From PWQG01 sp050486205 (lineage in GTDB: Bacteria > Pseudomonadota > Gammaproteobacteria > Pseudomonadales > Pseudohongiellaceae): a stretch of DNA of 64,000 nt. Positions within the stretch are counted from its first letter, which is position 1. Every line of letters starts with the position of its first letter. The stretch is taken from the NCBI GenBank assembly GCA_050486205.1, contig JBJHCW010000003.1, positions 124,001 through 188,000 of the forward strand. Reading direction: 5' to 3'. The notes under the pieces are model-generated. The model searched no databases. It saw nothing but the letters and a program-made list of their open reading frames with translations, and was not told where the DNA came from. Position numbers and translations under genes: made by a program. Positions 27,346-34,771 of the stretch are shown piece after piece.

Positions 27346-28469
27346 GGTATTTCAAGTTACCGGATCTTGGCGAAGGGCTTCAGGAAGCGGAAATCGTGGA
27401 GTGGCACATCAAGCCCGGCGATGCGGTAAAGGAGGATCAGGTCATCCTGTCGGTGGAAACGGCCAAGGCCATTGTTGAAGTGCCGTCACCACGCACCGGC
27501 AAGGTGTTGACCCTGTTCGGCGATGCCGGTGATCAGGTGCATGTCGGAGAGCCGCTGCTGGAATACGCCGACGCCGAGGACGACGACAGTGGCACGGTGG
27601 TGGGCAAGGTACAGAAAGGCAGCGCCGAGGTGGAAGAAGATGACTTCATCATCGGCAGCGCATCCGCCGGGAGCCGGGCAGGCGGCGCTGACAGCCGACG
27701 GGTATTGGCGACACCACTGATCAAGGCGTTGGCCCGGCGCCTGAATGTGGATCTTGCCCAGGTGGTTGGCACCGGACGGCAGGGCTTGATCACTACCGAG
27801 GATGTCGAAAAAGCAGCGAAGGTCCAGCACGACTTTGGCAATGCCGTCACCCTGAAGGGTGTGCGCCGGGTCATGGCAAAAAACATGGCCAGGGCTCATG
27901 CTGAGGTGGTGGGTGTCACAATTTATGACGATGTTGATATCCATGCCTGGAAAAAGGGTGAGGACCCGACCATGCGGCTGGTTCGTGCCATAGGTGCCGG
28001 CAGTCGCGAGGAACCCAATCTCAATGCCTGGTTTGATGGCGAGAACCTGGCGCTTCGACTGATAGACCGGGTAGACCTGGGTATCGCGGTGGATACACCC
28101 GACGGACTTTTTGTGCCGGTATTACGCGATGTGACCGGTCGAAGTCCCGAGGACCTGCGGCAGGGACTCAACAACCTGCGCGAAGCGGTGCGTTCACGAA
28201 AGATTCCACCCAGGGAGATGACCGGTGCCACGATCACCCTGTCCAATTTCGGCACCATTGCAGGCCGCTATGCCAATCCGGTCATTGTGCCCCCTACGGT
28301 GGCGATTCTGGGGGCAGGGCGCTTGCGGGAGGAGGTTGTCGCAGTAAAAGGAAAACCGGCGGTTCACCGCATCATGCCGATGTCACTGACCTTTGATCAT
28401 CGCGCGGTGACCGGGGGTGAGGCCGCCCGTTTCCTGGCAGCAGTCATGGAGGATCTGGCCAGCAAGTGA
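27342..28469 (+). CDS. 2-oxoacid dehydrogenase E2, dihydrolipoamide acyltransferase
   Basis: E2 transfers the acyl group from E1 to CoA through a lipoyl arm. One lipoyl domain (1-75) holds the likely lipoylated Lys42 in SVETAKAIVEV. The E3-binding domain is ATPLIKALARRLNVDLAQVVGTGRQGLITTEDV. The catalytic domain ends in SLTFDHRAVTGGEAARFL. There His353 is present, but the usual Asp of HxxxDG is Thr357. With 375 residues and one lipoyl domain it is compact. It starts in a four-base ATGA overlap. No E3 gene follows; the complex must borrow one. Confidence 0.92.
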   Translation: MRYFKLPDLGEGLQEAEIVEWHIKPGDAVKEDQVILSVETAKAIVEVPSPRTGKVLTLFGDAGDQVHVGEPLLEYADAEDDDSGTVVGKVQKGSAEVEEDDFIIGSASAGSRAGGADSRRVLATPLIKALARRLNVDLAQVVGTGRQGLITTEDVEKAAKVQHDFGNAVTLKGVRRVMAKNMARAHAEVVGVTIYDDVDIHAWKKGEDPTMRLVRAIGAGSREEPNLNAWFDGENLALRLIDRVDLGIAVDTPDGLFVPVLRDVTGRSPEDLRQGLNNLREAVRSRKIPPREMTGATITLSNFGTIAGRYANPVIVPPTVAILGAGRLREEVVAVKGKPAVHRIMPMSLTFDHRAVTGGEAARFLAAVMEDLASK

Positions 28470-28490
28470 CGGCAATGAAGATGGAATTGA

Positions 28491-28847
28491 TCAGGGCCCG
28501 GTAAAAATACAGCCGCTGGTGCAGGTCTCGCGGATTTCCACGCGGGCCAGTGCTGGCAGTGCCGGTTTGAGCTGTTGCCAGATCCACCTGGCGATGTTCT
28601 CACTGGTGGGGTTCTCCAGCCCTGGCACATCATTCAGGTAATGATGGTCCAGCTTTTCCCATATTGGCTTGAAGGCTTTTTTGATATCACCAAAATCCAT
28701 GACCCAGCCGGAAGTCTCACCCACCGGTCCCTGTACCACAATCCGCACCATAAATGAGTGACCGTGCAGGCGCGCGCATTTGTGCCCCTCGGGTACATTG
28801 GGCAGGCGGTGGGCTGCCTCGAAGGTGAATTCCTTGAAAATTTCCAT
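28491..28847 (-). CDS. queD: 6-carboxy-5,6,7,8-tetrahydropterin synthase QueD
   Basis: QueD converts dihydroneopterin triphosphate to 6-carboxytetrahydropterin, the substrate of QueE in the queuosine pathway. FTFEAAHRLPNVPEGHKCARLHGHSF carries the zinc histidines and catalytic cysteine. LDHHYLNDVPGLENPTSENIA and ETCTSGCIFTG complete the close match to E. coli QueD. The ATG at 28847 gives 118 residues. A longer frame begins at 28895 but adds no conserved sequence. It lies apart from queE and queC. Confidence 0.95.
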   Translation of the reverse strand: MEIFKEFTFEAAHRLPNVPEGHKCARLHGHSFMVRIVVQGPVGETSGWVMDFGDIKKAFKPIWEKLDHHYLNDVPGLENPTSENIARWIWQQLKPALPALARVEIRETCTSGCIFTGP

Positions 28848-28972
28848 CAAACGGTCCAGCGAGTAAATAGTCCGGGAGTTCCCCGGCGGGAACATATACT
28901 AACGCTGGCCGATGCTGGTGTACAGGCGCTCATGGTCGGGACCGGGACGCTGCGAGCGCCATGACAAACGTG

Positions 28973-29000
28973 TTGACAACAGGCTCCAAGTCGGTAAAAT
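28973..29000 (+). promoter_or_regulatory. Promoter for tRNA-Val
   Basis: A perfect -35 TTGACA (28973-28978) and a -10 TAAAAT (28995-29000) are separated by 16 bases and lie 18 bases before the tRNA. A GC-rich stretch follows the -10, as expected for stable RNA genes under stringent control. Confidence 0.75.
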
Positions 29001-29018
29001 GCGCGCTTCCAACACGGC

Positions 29019-29094
29019 GGGTGGTTAGCTCAGTTGGTAGAGCGTCGCCCTTACAAGGCGAATGTCGGGGGTTCAAATCCCTCACCACCCACCA
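29019..29094 (+). tRNA. tRNA-Val (anticodon TAC)
   Basis: The acceptor GGGTGGT pairs with ACCACCC. The anticodon stem TCGCC/GGCGA holds loop CTTACAA, and the T-loop TTCAAAT is standard. CCA is encoded at the 3' end. The anticodon TAC reads valine. Confidence 0.97.
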
Positions 29095-29172
29095 GACAAT
29101 CTGTAGTGACACATTGGGCAGTTTGTCGGGCACGCTGATGTAGGAATGCGTAATACGCAGACCAGAAGGGAC

Positions 29173-29201
29173 TAAACATTGCTCCCGTTCAATGGTACAC
29201 T
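29173..29201 (+). promoter_or_regulatory. Possible promoter for tRNA-Asp
   Basis: TAAACA (29173-29178) and TACACT (29196-29201) are 17 bases apart and end 12 bases before tRNA-Asp. No terminator separates the two tRNAs, so tRNA-Asp may also be read from the tRNA-Val promoter. Confidence 0.35.
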
Positions 29202-29213
29202 GCCAAGCGCTGC

Positions 29214-29290
29214 GGACCGGTAGTTCAGTTGGTTAGAATGCCGGCCTGTCACGCCGGAGGTCGCGAGTTCGAGCCTCGTCCGGTCCGCCA
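29214..29290 (+). tRNA. tRNA-Asp (anticodon GTC)
   Basis: The acceptor GGACCGG pairs with CCGGTCC, with discriminator G and encoded CCA. The anticodon loop CTGTCAC gives GTC. The sequence is close to E. coli tRNA-Asp. GTC is a substrate of the queuosine pathway encoded nearby. Confidence 0.97.
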
Positions 29291-29296
29291 TTTTTG

Positions 29297-29330
29297 AAGG
29301 CCGCTGCAGGTAATTCTGCAGCGGCCTTTT
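29297..29330 (+). terminator. Strong Rho-independent terminator after tRNA-Asp
   Basis: A perfect 13-bp stem (29297-29309 with 29316-29328) around the six-base loop GTAATT runs into four T residues. The A-rich 5' foot makes it potentially active in both directions. Confidence 0.88.
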
Positions 29331-29439
29331 CAGTTTTCAGGCGCTGATTGTTTCGCACATCCTCCCGCTTTCCCTGACACATGCAATCGGTCGAGTATAC
29401 GGCTCGGATCATGGCATTCTCCGCAGTGTTGATCTGTAA

Positions 29440-29468
29440 TTGTGGTAAATTTTCCCACGTAGTACACT
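29440..29468 (+). promoter_or_regulatory. Likely promoter of the metalloprotease gene
   Basis: TTGTGG (29440-29445) and TACACT (29463-29468) are spaced by 17 bases and end 41 bases before the ATG. With the strong terminator at 29297-29330, this makes the protease a single-gene unit. Confidence 0.45.
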
Positions 29469-29509
29469 GATCCAATTGTCATCGTGCCAGGCGAGGGGCT
29501 CCGCACGTC

Positions 29510-31762
29510 ATGAAAACGTCAACACCCGTACTGTTCGTATTGCTGTGCCTGTTGTGTGGCCTGGTCTCGTCCGTTCAGGCCGACGCGGAGGCGCGCTGGT
29601 TGCCGGTGCTGGCAACGAATGGCCCGGACGGTCTGGAAGATGAATGGCCCAGACAACCCGCCAACAGCCGTGACGCTACAGCATTTTCCCTGCAGGGCGC
29701 CGCGCCGGCGTCATTGCGCGTGGGTGACCGCATGGTTGTGGTGTTACCGCATACTGATGGCGATCTGTCCTTTGTGCTGGTCAAGGTGGCTGAATTCGTC
29801 AACGGCGATCTGGTCTTGCACGGGTCAACCGAAAACGGGGCACAGTCACTGACCATGACGGTGGGTGAAACTGCCGTCTTTGGTCAGATCGAAGACCAGG
29901 GGCAGCTACTGAATCTGCGTGCCGAGCGCCGACATGACACGGGCGGATTTGCCGGCTGGTTGTACCAGTCGGATCAGTTGCCGGCACTGTCCGGCCGCCG
30001 TGACTATGTTGTGCCGCAGCCGCCTGCTGACGCGCACCGGCACACACAAGAGCTGTCACTGGATCAGACTGGCAGTCGTCGTGAACTGATGGCCTCCAGC
30101 ACGGTGAGCGGCGCCGGTGTGGAAATTGCCCAGCGCTTCAGCGTGCCCAATATACTGGTCAACGAAGCGGCCAGCTTCGAGCTGACCGTGACCGTGCGAA
30201 ATACGGCCTACAGCCGCCGTCAATTGCCGCCGCTTGAGATCTTCTTTCTGCTTGAGGATATGCGACTGATGCACACAGTCTCCGGCTGCACGCAGCGAAG
30301 CAACCAGCGGGGGCAGCCGTTTCTGCGCTGCGATTCCGGCCCGGCCTTCAATCCCGGTGAAGTACGCCGGCTGACTTTTCGGCTTGCCGCGGGTCCCGAA
30401 CCGGCGCCAGGACGCTTGTTGAGCTCGGCGTTTGTTGGCGAGCTGCAGCACAATGCCTATGTCAATGTGGTGCAGGACATTGTTGCCGGCCACGACAGTC
30501 AGGGGGTAAGTCTGTTCAACGCCGGGTTGCTGGAGAACACGACCACTGATCCGCTGGGTAACGTGATCATTGATGTGCTGGCCCTGTATACAGACCGTGC
30601 GCAGGCTCTCTACGATGGTCAGGCAGAATCCCGCATCAATTACCTGTTCAGTGTGGCCAACAGTATCTACCGTGACAGCGGCGTGGGTATCACACTGAGG
30701 CCAGTCCATCATCGTCAGATCAATTACTCCCAGCTGCACGACATGGACACCATGCTGGAGAATCTGACCTACGGCAGTCATCCCGCGCTGTCCAATGTGC
30801 CGTCATTGCGTGAGCAATACGGAGCCGATCTGGTCATGCTGTTCACGCCGTTGACCGATGACGCCGACATCTGTGGGCTCGCCAACCTGGGCGGCTTCAA
30901 TACCCGGGGAGACTTCCAGAGTTTTGATGACCGGGATTTTGCCCATTCCGTCATTGGCATAGATTGCCCGTTCAGCTCCGTGGTGGCGCACGAAGCCGGC
31001 CACAATATGGGCCTTACCCATTCCCACGCTGAAGACGGCCAGGGTGGTACCTTCAGTTTTGCTACCGGGCATGCTGAACATGGCCTGTTTGCTACGGTAA
31101 TGGCAAACCCTGCCTATTTTGGTGACGCGCAACGTGTGGCGCGTTTCTCCAGCCCGGCGCTGAACTGCCTTGGTCGCCCGTGTGGCGTGGATCACAACCA
31201 TCCTGACAGCGGCGCTGATGCGGTGCGTGCACTGAATCTGGTGCGATACCAGATTGCCAATTACTACCCGACCAGGATCGCACCCCTGCCAAGCAGGCAG
31301 GTGGTCAGTATTGATGGCAGTGCAACCGATGCTCGCATTGCCATGGCAGCGAGTGCTGACGGTGGTCGCACGTTTGTCTCGCGTATCTCGCCGAATGACC
31401 GTGTTGACGTGAATGCAGAGTTCTACATAGATCAGGCGCATGTCGGACGAAAGGCGTACTTCCATGTGGTGATGTACGTTGGTGGTCAATTCCTGCAGTG
31501 GACGGCCGACGGCCACTTGCTGGACTGGGATGGCGAGAGCGTTGAAGCCATGGTGCCGTTCTCGGGTACGCCGGAAAATCTGGGCTCTCAGGCGGTGGTC
31601 AAAGTACTGGAACAGGTGCAGGCGCCGGCGGACCTGGTGGGTAATCAGCTGCAGGTCTATGTGGCCTACCAGCTGGCCGAGGAGCGGGGCGGTCGGGTGG
31701 TGCCGACAGGTGACCTGATCTACACGCTGGAGCCACTGATACTGGACATTGTGGCGCCGTAG
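29510..31762 (+). CDS. Secreted reprolysin-like (M12-type) zinc metalloprotease
   Basis: A signal peptide is visible (VLFVLLCLLCGLVSSVQA, cut near residue 25), so the 750-residue protein is exported. The metzincin zinc site HEAGHNMGLTH begins at His494. A Met-turn candidate lies in FATVMANPAYF. The stretch before it (VLALYTDRAQALYDGQAESRINYLFSVANSIYRDSGVGITL) is typical of bacterial reprolysin-like proteases. Residues 200-320 look like a beta-rich domain with an adhesin-like repeat (RFSVPNILVNEAASFELTVTV). The C-terminal 170 residues are another beta-rich region. The target is unknown. It has its own promoter and follows a tRNA terminator. Confidence 0.85.
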   Translation: MKTSTPVLFVLLCLLCGLVSSVQADAEARWLPVLATNGPDGLEDEWPRQPANSRDATAFSLQGAAPASLRVGDRMVVVLPHTDGDLSFVLVKVAEFVNGDLVLHGSTENGAQSLTMTVGETAVFGQIEDQGQLLNLRAERRHDTGGFAGWLYQSDQLPALSGRRDYVVPQPPADAHRHTQELSLDQTGSRRELMASSTVSGAGVEIAQRFSVPNILVNEAASFELTVTVRNTAYSRRQLPPLEIFFLLEDMRLMHTVSGCTQRSNQRGQPFLRCDSGPAFNPGEVRRLTFRLAAGPEPAPGRLLSSAFVGELQHNAYVNVVQDIVAGHDSQGVSLFNAGLLENTTTDPLGNVIIDVLALYTDRAQALYDGQAESRINYLFSVANSIYRDSGVGITLRPVHHRQINYSQLHDMDTMLENLTYGSHPALSNVPSLREQYGADLVMLFTPLTDDADICGLANLGGFNTRGDFQSFDDRDFAHSVIGIDCPFSSVVAHEAGHNMGLTHSHAEDGQGGTFSFATGHAEHGLFATVMANPAYFGDAQRVARFSSPALNCLGRPCGVDHNHPDSGADAVRALNLVRYQIANYYPTRIAPLPSRQVVSIDGSATDARIAMAASADGGRTFVSRISPNDRVDVNAEFYIDQAHVGRKAYFHVVMYVGGQFLQWTADGHLLDWDGESVEAMVPFSGTPENLGSQAVVKVLEQVQAPADLVGNQLQVYVAYQLAEERGGRVVPTGDLIYTLEPLILDIVAP

Positions 31763-31787
31763 GGCGCATGGAACGTCAACTGCCCCG

Positions 31788-31796
31788 TGCTATACT
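31788..31796 (+). promoter_or_regulatory. Extended -10 promoter before nadK
   Basis: TG-C-TATACT (31788-31796) is a good extended -10 element 36 bases before the nadK ATG. A small hairpin, GCGCC-GTAG-GGCGC, at the end of the protease gene may separate the two units. Confidence 0.45.
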
Positions 31797-31832
31797 TGCC
31801 GCCTCATTCGACCCGCGACGGTGGTTGATCAC

Positions 31833-32726
31833 ATGTCAGATTTCCAACGCATTGGCCTGGTGGGCCGGCTCGGTCATGCCGCGACAGTGGATTCCCTGCT
31901 GCGCCTGCTTGCCTTCCTCAGGGGGCGTGATGTCCAGGTCACAATGGACGAAAAGACGGCTTCCCTGCTGCCCGAGGGCAACTACGCCGTGCATGACCGC
32001 GAACAGCTCAGCGCCGACTGTGATCTGATCATTGTTGTTGGTGGTGACGGCAGCCTGCTGGGAGTGGCACGTACAGTGGCATCGCTGGGCGTACCGGTGA
32101 TCGGCATCAACCGGGGTCGACTCGGTTTTCTCACCGACATCATGCCTGATGAGGTTGAAACGCGCCTGGCAGCGGTGCTTGATGGCCAGTACACCGAGGA
32201 ATCGCGATTTCTGCTGGAATTCGAAGTGCGGCGAAACGACCAGTTGCTGCCCGGTGGCTGTGCACTGAATGACATTGTCCTGCACCCGGGTACTGCGGCC
32301 CAGATGATCGATTTTGAACTGTTCATCGACGGGCAGTTCGTCAATTCCCAGCAGTCTGACGGACTGATTGTTGCCACACCTACCGGTTCTACTGCCTATT
32401 CGCTGTCCGCCGGTGGCCCCATCATGCACCCGAGCCTGAATGCCGTGGTGCTGGTTCCCATGTACCCCCATTCACTGAGCAGCAGACCGCTGGTTGTGGA
32501 TGCTGACAGTGTCATCTGTGTGCGTGTGGTCAAGCAGCGCTCGATTGTGCCACTGGTCAGCAGTGATGGCGCAGCCAATTTTACCACCGAGCCGGGTGAC
32601 GAGATCACCATCCGCAAGAAAGCCGACCCGCTCAGGCTGATCCACCCGCTGGACCACAATTATTATGAAACCTGCCGCAGTAAACTTGGCTGGGGAAACC
32701 GGCTGACCAGGCATTCCGATGATTAA
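31833..32726 (+). CDS. nadK: NAD kinase
   Basis: NadK phosphorylates NAD to NADP. The GGDGS motif is in IIVVGGDGSLLGVAR, followed by GINRGRLGFLTDI and the NAD-site TPTGSTAYSLSAGGPIMHP. From the ATG at 31833 the protein has 297 residues, normal for proteobacteria. The next gene overlaps its end by eight bases. The order nadK-rhomboid-yeaC-DUF2797-pepN is shared with Pseudomonas. Confidence 0.96.
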   Translation: MSDFQRIGLVGRLGHAATVDSLLRLLAFLRGRDVQVTMDEKTASLLPEGNYAVHDREQLSADCDLIIVVGGDGSLLGVARTVASLGVPVIGINRGRLGFLTDIMPDEVETRLAAVLDGQYTEESRFLLEFEVRRNDQLLPGGCALNDIVLHPGTAAQMIDFELFIDGQFVNSQQSDGLIVATPTGSTAYSLSAGGPIMHPSLNAVVLVPMYPHSLSSRPLVVDADSVICVRVVKQRSIVPLVSSDGAANFTTEPGDEITIRKKADPLRLIHPLDHNYYETCRSKLGWGNRLTRHSDD

Positions 32727-33600
32727 AGCGCTCAGCACTGATGGCAGAACCGATTTGCGGCCATTTCTTCGTGTCTTGCGAGACAGGCAGCTGCGAGTCC
32801 AGGTGACAGAGGAGTCTGGCAGCCTGGTGTTGTGGACCGTGTCAGACGCTGAAGCGGATCACATCCGGGCGTTGTTTGATGACTGGCAGGCCGGTGTGCT
32901 GGACACCACCCTGGAAGGAGACGCTGTGCCCGGTCGCCTGGCGCAGCAGTCCGTGCGCGGGATGGCCAACGGCCTGTTGCGTTCGGCCTGGTATGCACCG
33001 GTCAGTGTGCTGTTCATTGCTGCCTGTCTGCTGATTGCCGCCATCAGTCAGCTGGGCACAGAGCTGCAGGCTGTGCGGTACCTGTTTTTCCCGGAACTTG
33101 GTGTTGGTGACGGTAACCGCCTGACCGGACTTTTCGCCAGTATTCAGGGGGCGGGCGATGTGTTGCGCATGTTCACTCCGGCATTGCTGCACTTTGGCAT
33201 TGTCCACCTGGTTTTTAATATGCTGTGGCTCTGGTACTTCGGGCGTATGATCGAAACACAGCACAAGAGCTGGGTGCTGCTGTTGTTGGTCCTGTTCACC
33301 GCATTCTGGGCCAATGTTGCACAATTCCTGTGGTCAGGTCAGACCAATTTTGGTGGCATGTCCGGTGTTGTTTACGGGCTGATAGGGTACATCTGGATGT
33401 GGCAGACCTTCATGCCGCGCACTTCGCTCTGGTTGCCTCCGGCAATGATCGGCGTCTTTCTTGTGGCGCTGGTGCTCATGGAATTGGTAGCCTCGTCCTG
33501 GATAGCCACAGCAGCACATGCAGGCGGGCTGATTTCCGGCATGCTGGCAGGGTTTCTGATGACCCTTTACAGCCGACACAACACAGCTGGTGTACGCTGA
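32719..33600 (+). CDS. Rhomboid-family intramembrane serine protease (GlpG-like)
   Basis: Rhomboids cut single-pass membrane proteins within the bilayer. The catalytic serine is Ser215 in NFGGMSGVVYGLIGY and the histidine is His267 in TAAHAGGLISGMLAGF. FNMLWLWYFGRMIE is the rhomboid loop and helix region. The first 90 residues are a soluble domain like that of E. coli GlpG, and six helices follow. The start overlaps nadK by eight bases. Confidence 0.92.
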   Translation: MIKALSTDGRTDLRPFLRVLRDRQLRVQVTEESGSLVLWTVSDAEADHIRALFDDWQAGVLDTTLEGDAVPGRLAQQSVRGMANGLLRSAWYAPVSVLFIAACLLIAAISQLGTELQAVRYLFFPELGVGDGNRLTGLFASIQGAGDVLRMFTPALLHFGIVHLVFNMLWLWYFGRMIETQHKSWVLLLLVLFTAFWANVAQFLWSGQTNFGGMSGVVYGLIGYIWMWQTFMPRTSLWLPPAMIGVFLVALVLMELVASSWIATAAHAGGLISGMLAGFLMTLYSRHNTAGVR

Positions 33601-33623
33601 CGAACAGGACTGGAGGAACACTC

Positions 33624-33929
33624 ATGGCCCATTACCGGTCGCTTCAGGACGTTGTCCAACACATGAACCCTGAAATTCACATGAACATGAAAACCGCGGT
33701 TGAACTGGGACGCTGGGCCAATGGTGAGCGTTTGACCCCACAGCAACTGGAAAACTGCATACAGGCGATCATTGCCTACGAGCAGATACACCTGCCTGAG
33801 CACGAGCGGGTAGGTTTTATTGACCGGACCGGTCTGAAGAAAGCCCATTGCGACGACACCGGATTGTCCGGCGACAGCCAGGAGGGCGACCAGACCCAGG
33901 TGCTCAGATGGATCAAGGAGCAACAGTGA
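33624..33929 (+). CDS. YeaC/DUF1315 family small protein
   Basis: The 101-residue protein shows the family core MNPEIHMNMKTAVELGRWANGERLTPQQLENCIQAIIAYE, close to E. coli YeaC. No catalytic motif is seen and the function is unknown. GGAGGA lies seven bases before the ATG at 33624. Its stop overlaps the GTG start of the DUF2797 gene, so the two are translated together. Confidence 0.85.
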   Translation: MAHYRSLQDVVQHMNPEIHMNMKTAVELGRWANGERLTPQQLENCIQAIIAYEQIHLPEHERVGFIDRTGLKKAHCDDTGLSGDSQEGDQTQVLRWIKEQQ

Positions 33930-34753
33930 ACAGTATTGCCAGCGGTGTGCTGCGCAAGATGCGCAGCCGACTTGAGTCTCCGGTCAGTTACAGCCTGCCG
34001 CTTGGTGAGCAGCAGGTGCCACTCAATGAGCGTATCGGTCAGTCTCTGAAGCTGAAGTTCAGCGGCCAGATCAACTGCATACACTGCGGTCGCAATACCA
34101 ACAAGAGCTTCAACCAGGGTTACTGTTATCCGTGCTTCCAGTCACTGGCTCAGTGTGACTCCTGCATCATTCATCCGGAGAAGTGTCATTTTCACAACGG
34201 CACGTGCAGGGGGCCGGAATGGGGCGAACAGCACTGTATGCAGGACCATATTGTCTACCTGGCCAACTCAAGCGGTGTGAAGGTCGGTATTACCCGTGCG
34301 ACTCAGGTGCCCACGCGCTGGATTGACCAGGGCGCGGTGCAGGCACTGCCTATTGTGCGCGTACGCAGCCGTTTGCAGTCCGGTGCCCTGGAAGTGATGT
34401 TTCGCCAGCACGTCAGCGACAAGACCAATTGGCGTGACATGCTAAAGGGCAGTGATCATCGGCTTGACCTGGAAGCCGAGAAGTCACGGCTTCTGCAGGA
34501 GTGTGATGCAGATCTGAAAGACCTGCAGCAACGCTTCGGATTCCATGCCATCAGTGTGCTGGGCGCCGTGGATACACTGGAGCTGGACTACCCTGTACTG
34601 GAGTATCCGACCAAGGTGGTGTCCATGAACTTTGACAAGGACCCGGTTGTTGAAGGGACCCTGCTTGGCATCAAGGGGCAGTATCTGATGTTCGACACCG
34701 GTGTCATCAACATGCGCCGATATGGCGGTTACAATATTGAGCTTTCGGTATGA
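33926..34753 (+). CDS. DUF2797 protein: cysteine-rich zinc region plus GIY-YIG-like segment
   Basis: The protein (275 residues) has a cysteine/histidine-rich block (CIHCGRNTNKSFNQGYCYPC, then CDSCIIHPEKCHFHNGTC) that should bind zinc. Next comes HIVYLANSSGVKVGITRATQVPTRWIDQGA, which resembles a GIY-YIG nuclease core: IVY, then VGI, then Arg, with a Glu in SGALEVMF. The function is unknown. I choose the GTG at 33926, because AAGGAG ends five bases upstream and it overlaps the yeaC stop. An ATG at 33908 lies before that ribosome site. Confidence 0.8.
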   Translation: MNSIASGVLRKMRSRLESPVSYSLPLGEQQVPLNERIGQSLKLKFSGQINCIHCGRNTNKSFNQGYCYPCFQSLAQCDSCIIHPEKCHFHNGTCRGPEWGEQHCMQDHIVYLANSSGVKVGITRATQVPTRWIDQGAVQALPIVRVRSRLQSGALEVMFRQHVSDKTNWRDMLKGSDHRLDLEAEKSRLLQECDADLKDLQQRFGFHAISVLGAVDTLELDYPVLEYPTKVVSMNFDKDPVVEGTLLGIKGQYLMFDTGVINMRRYGGYNIELSV

Positions 34754-34771
34754 AAGGCAGCGAGCAGCATT

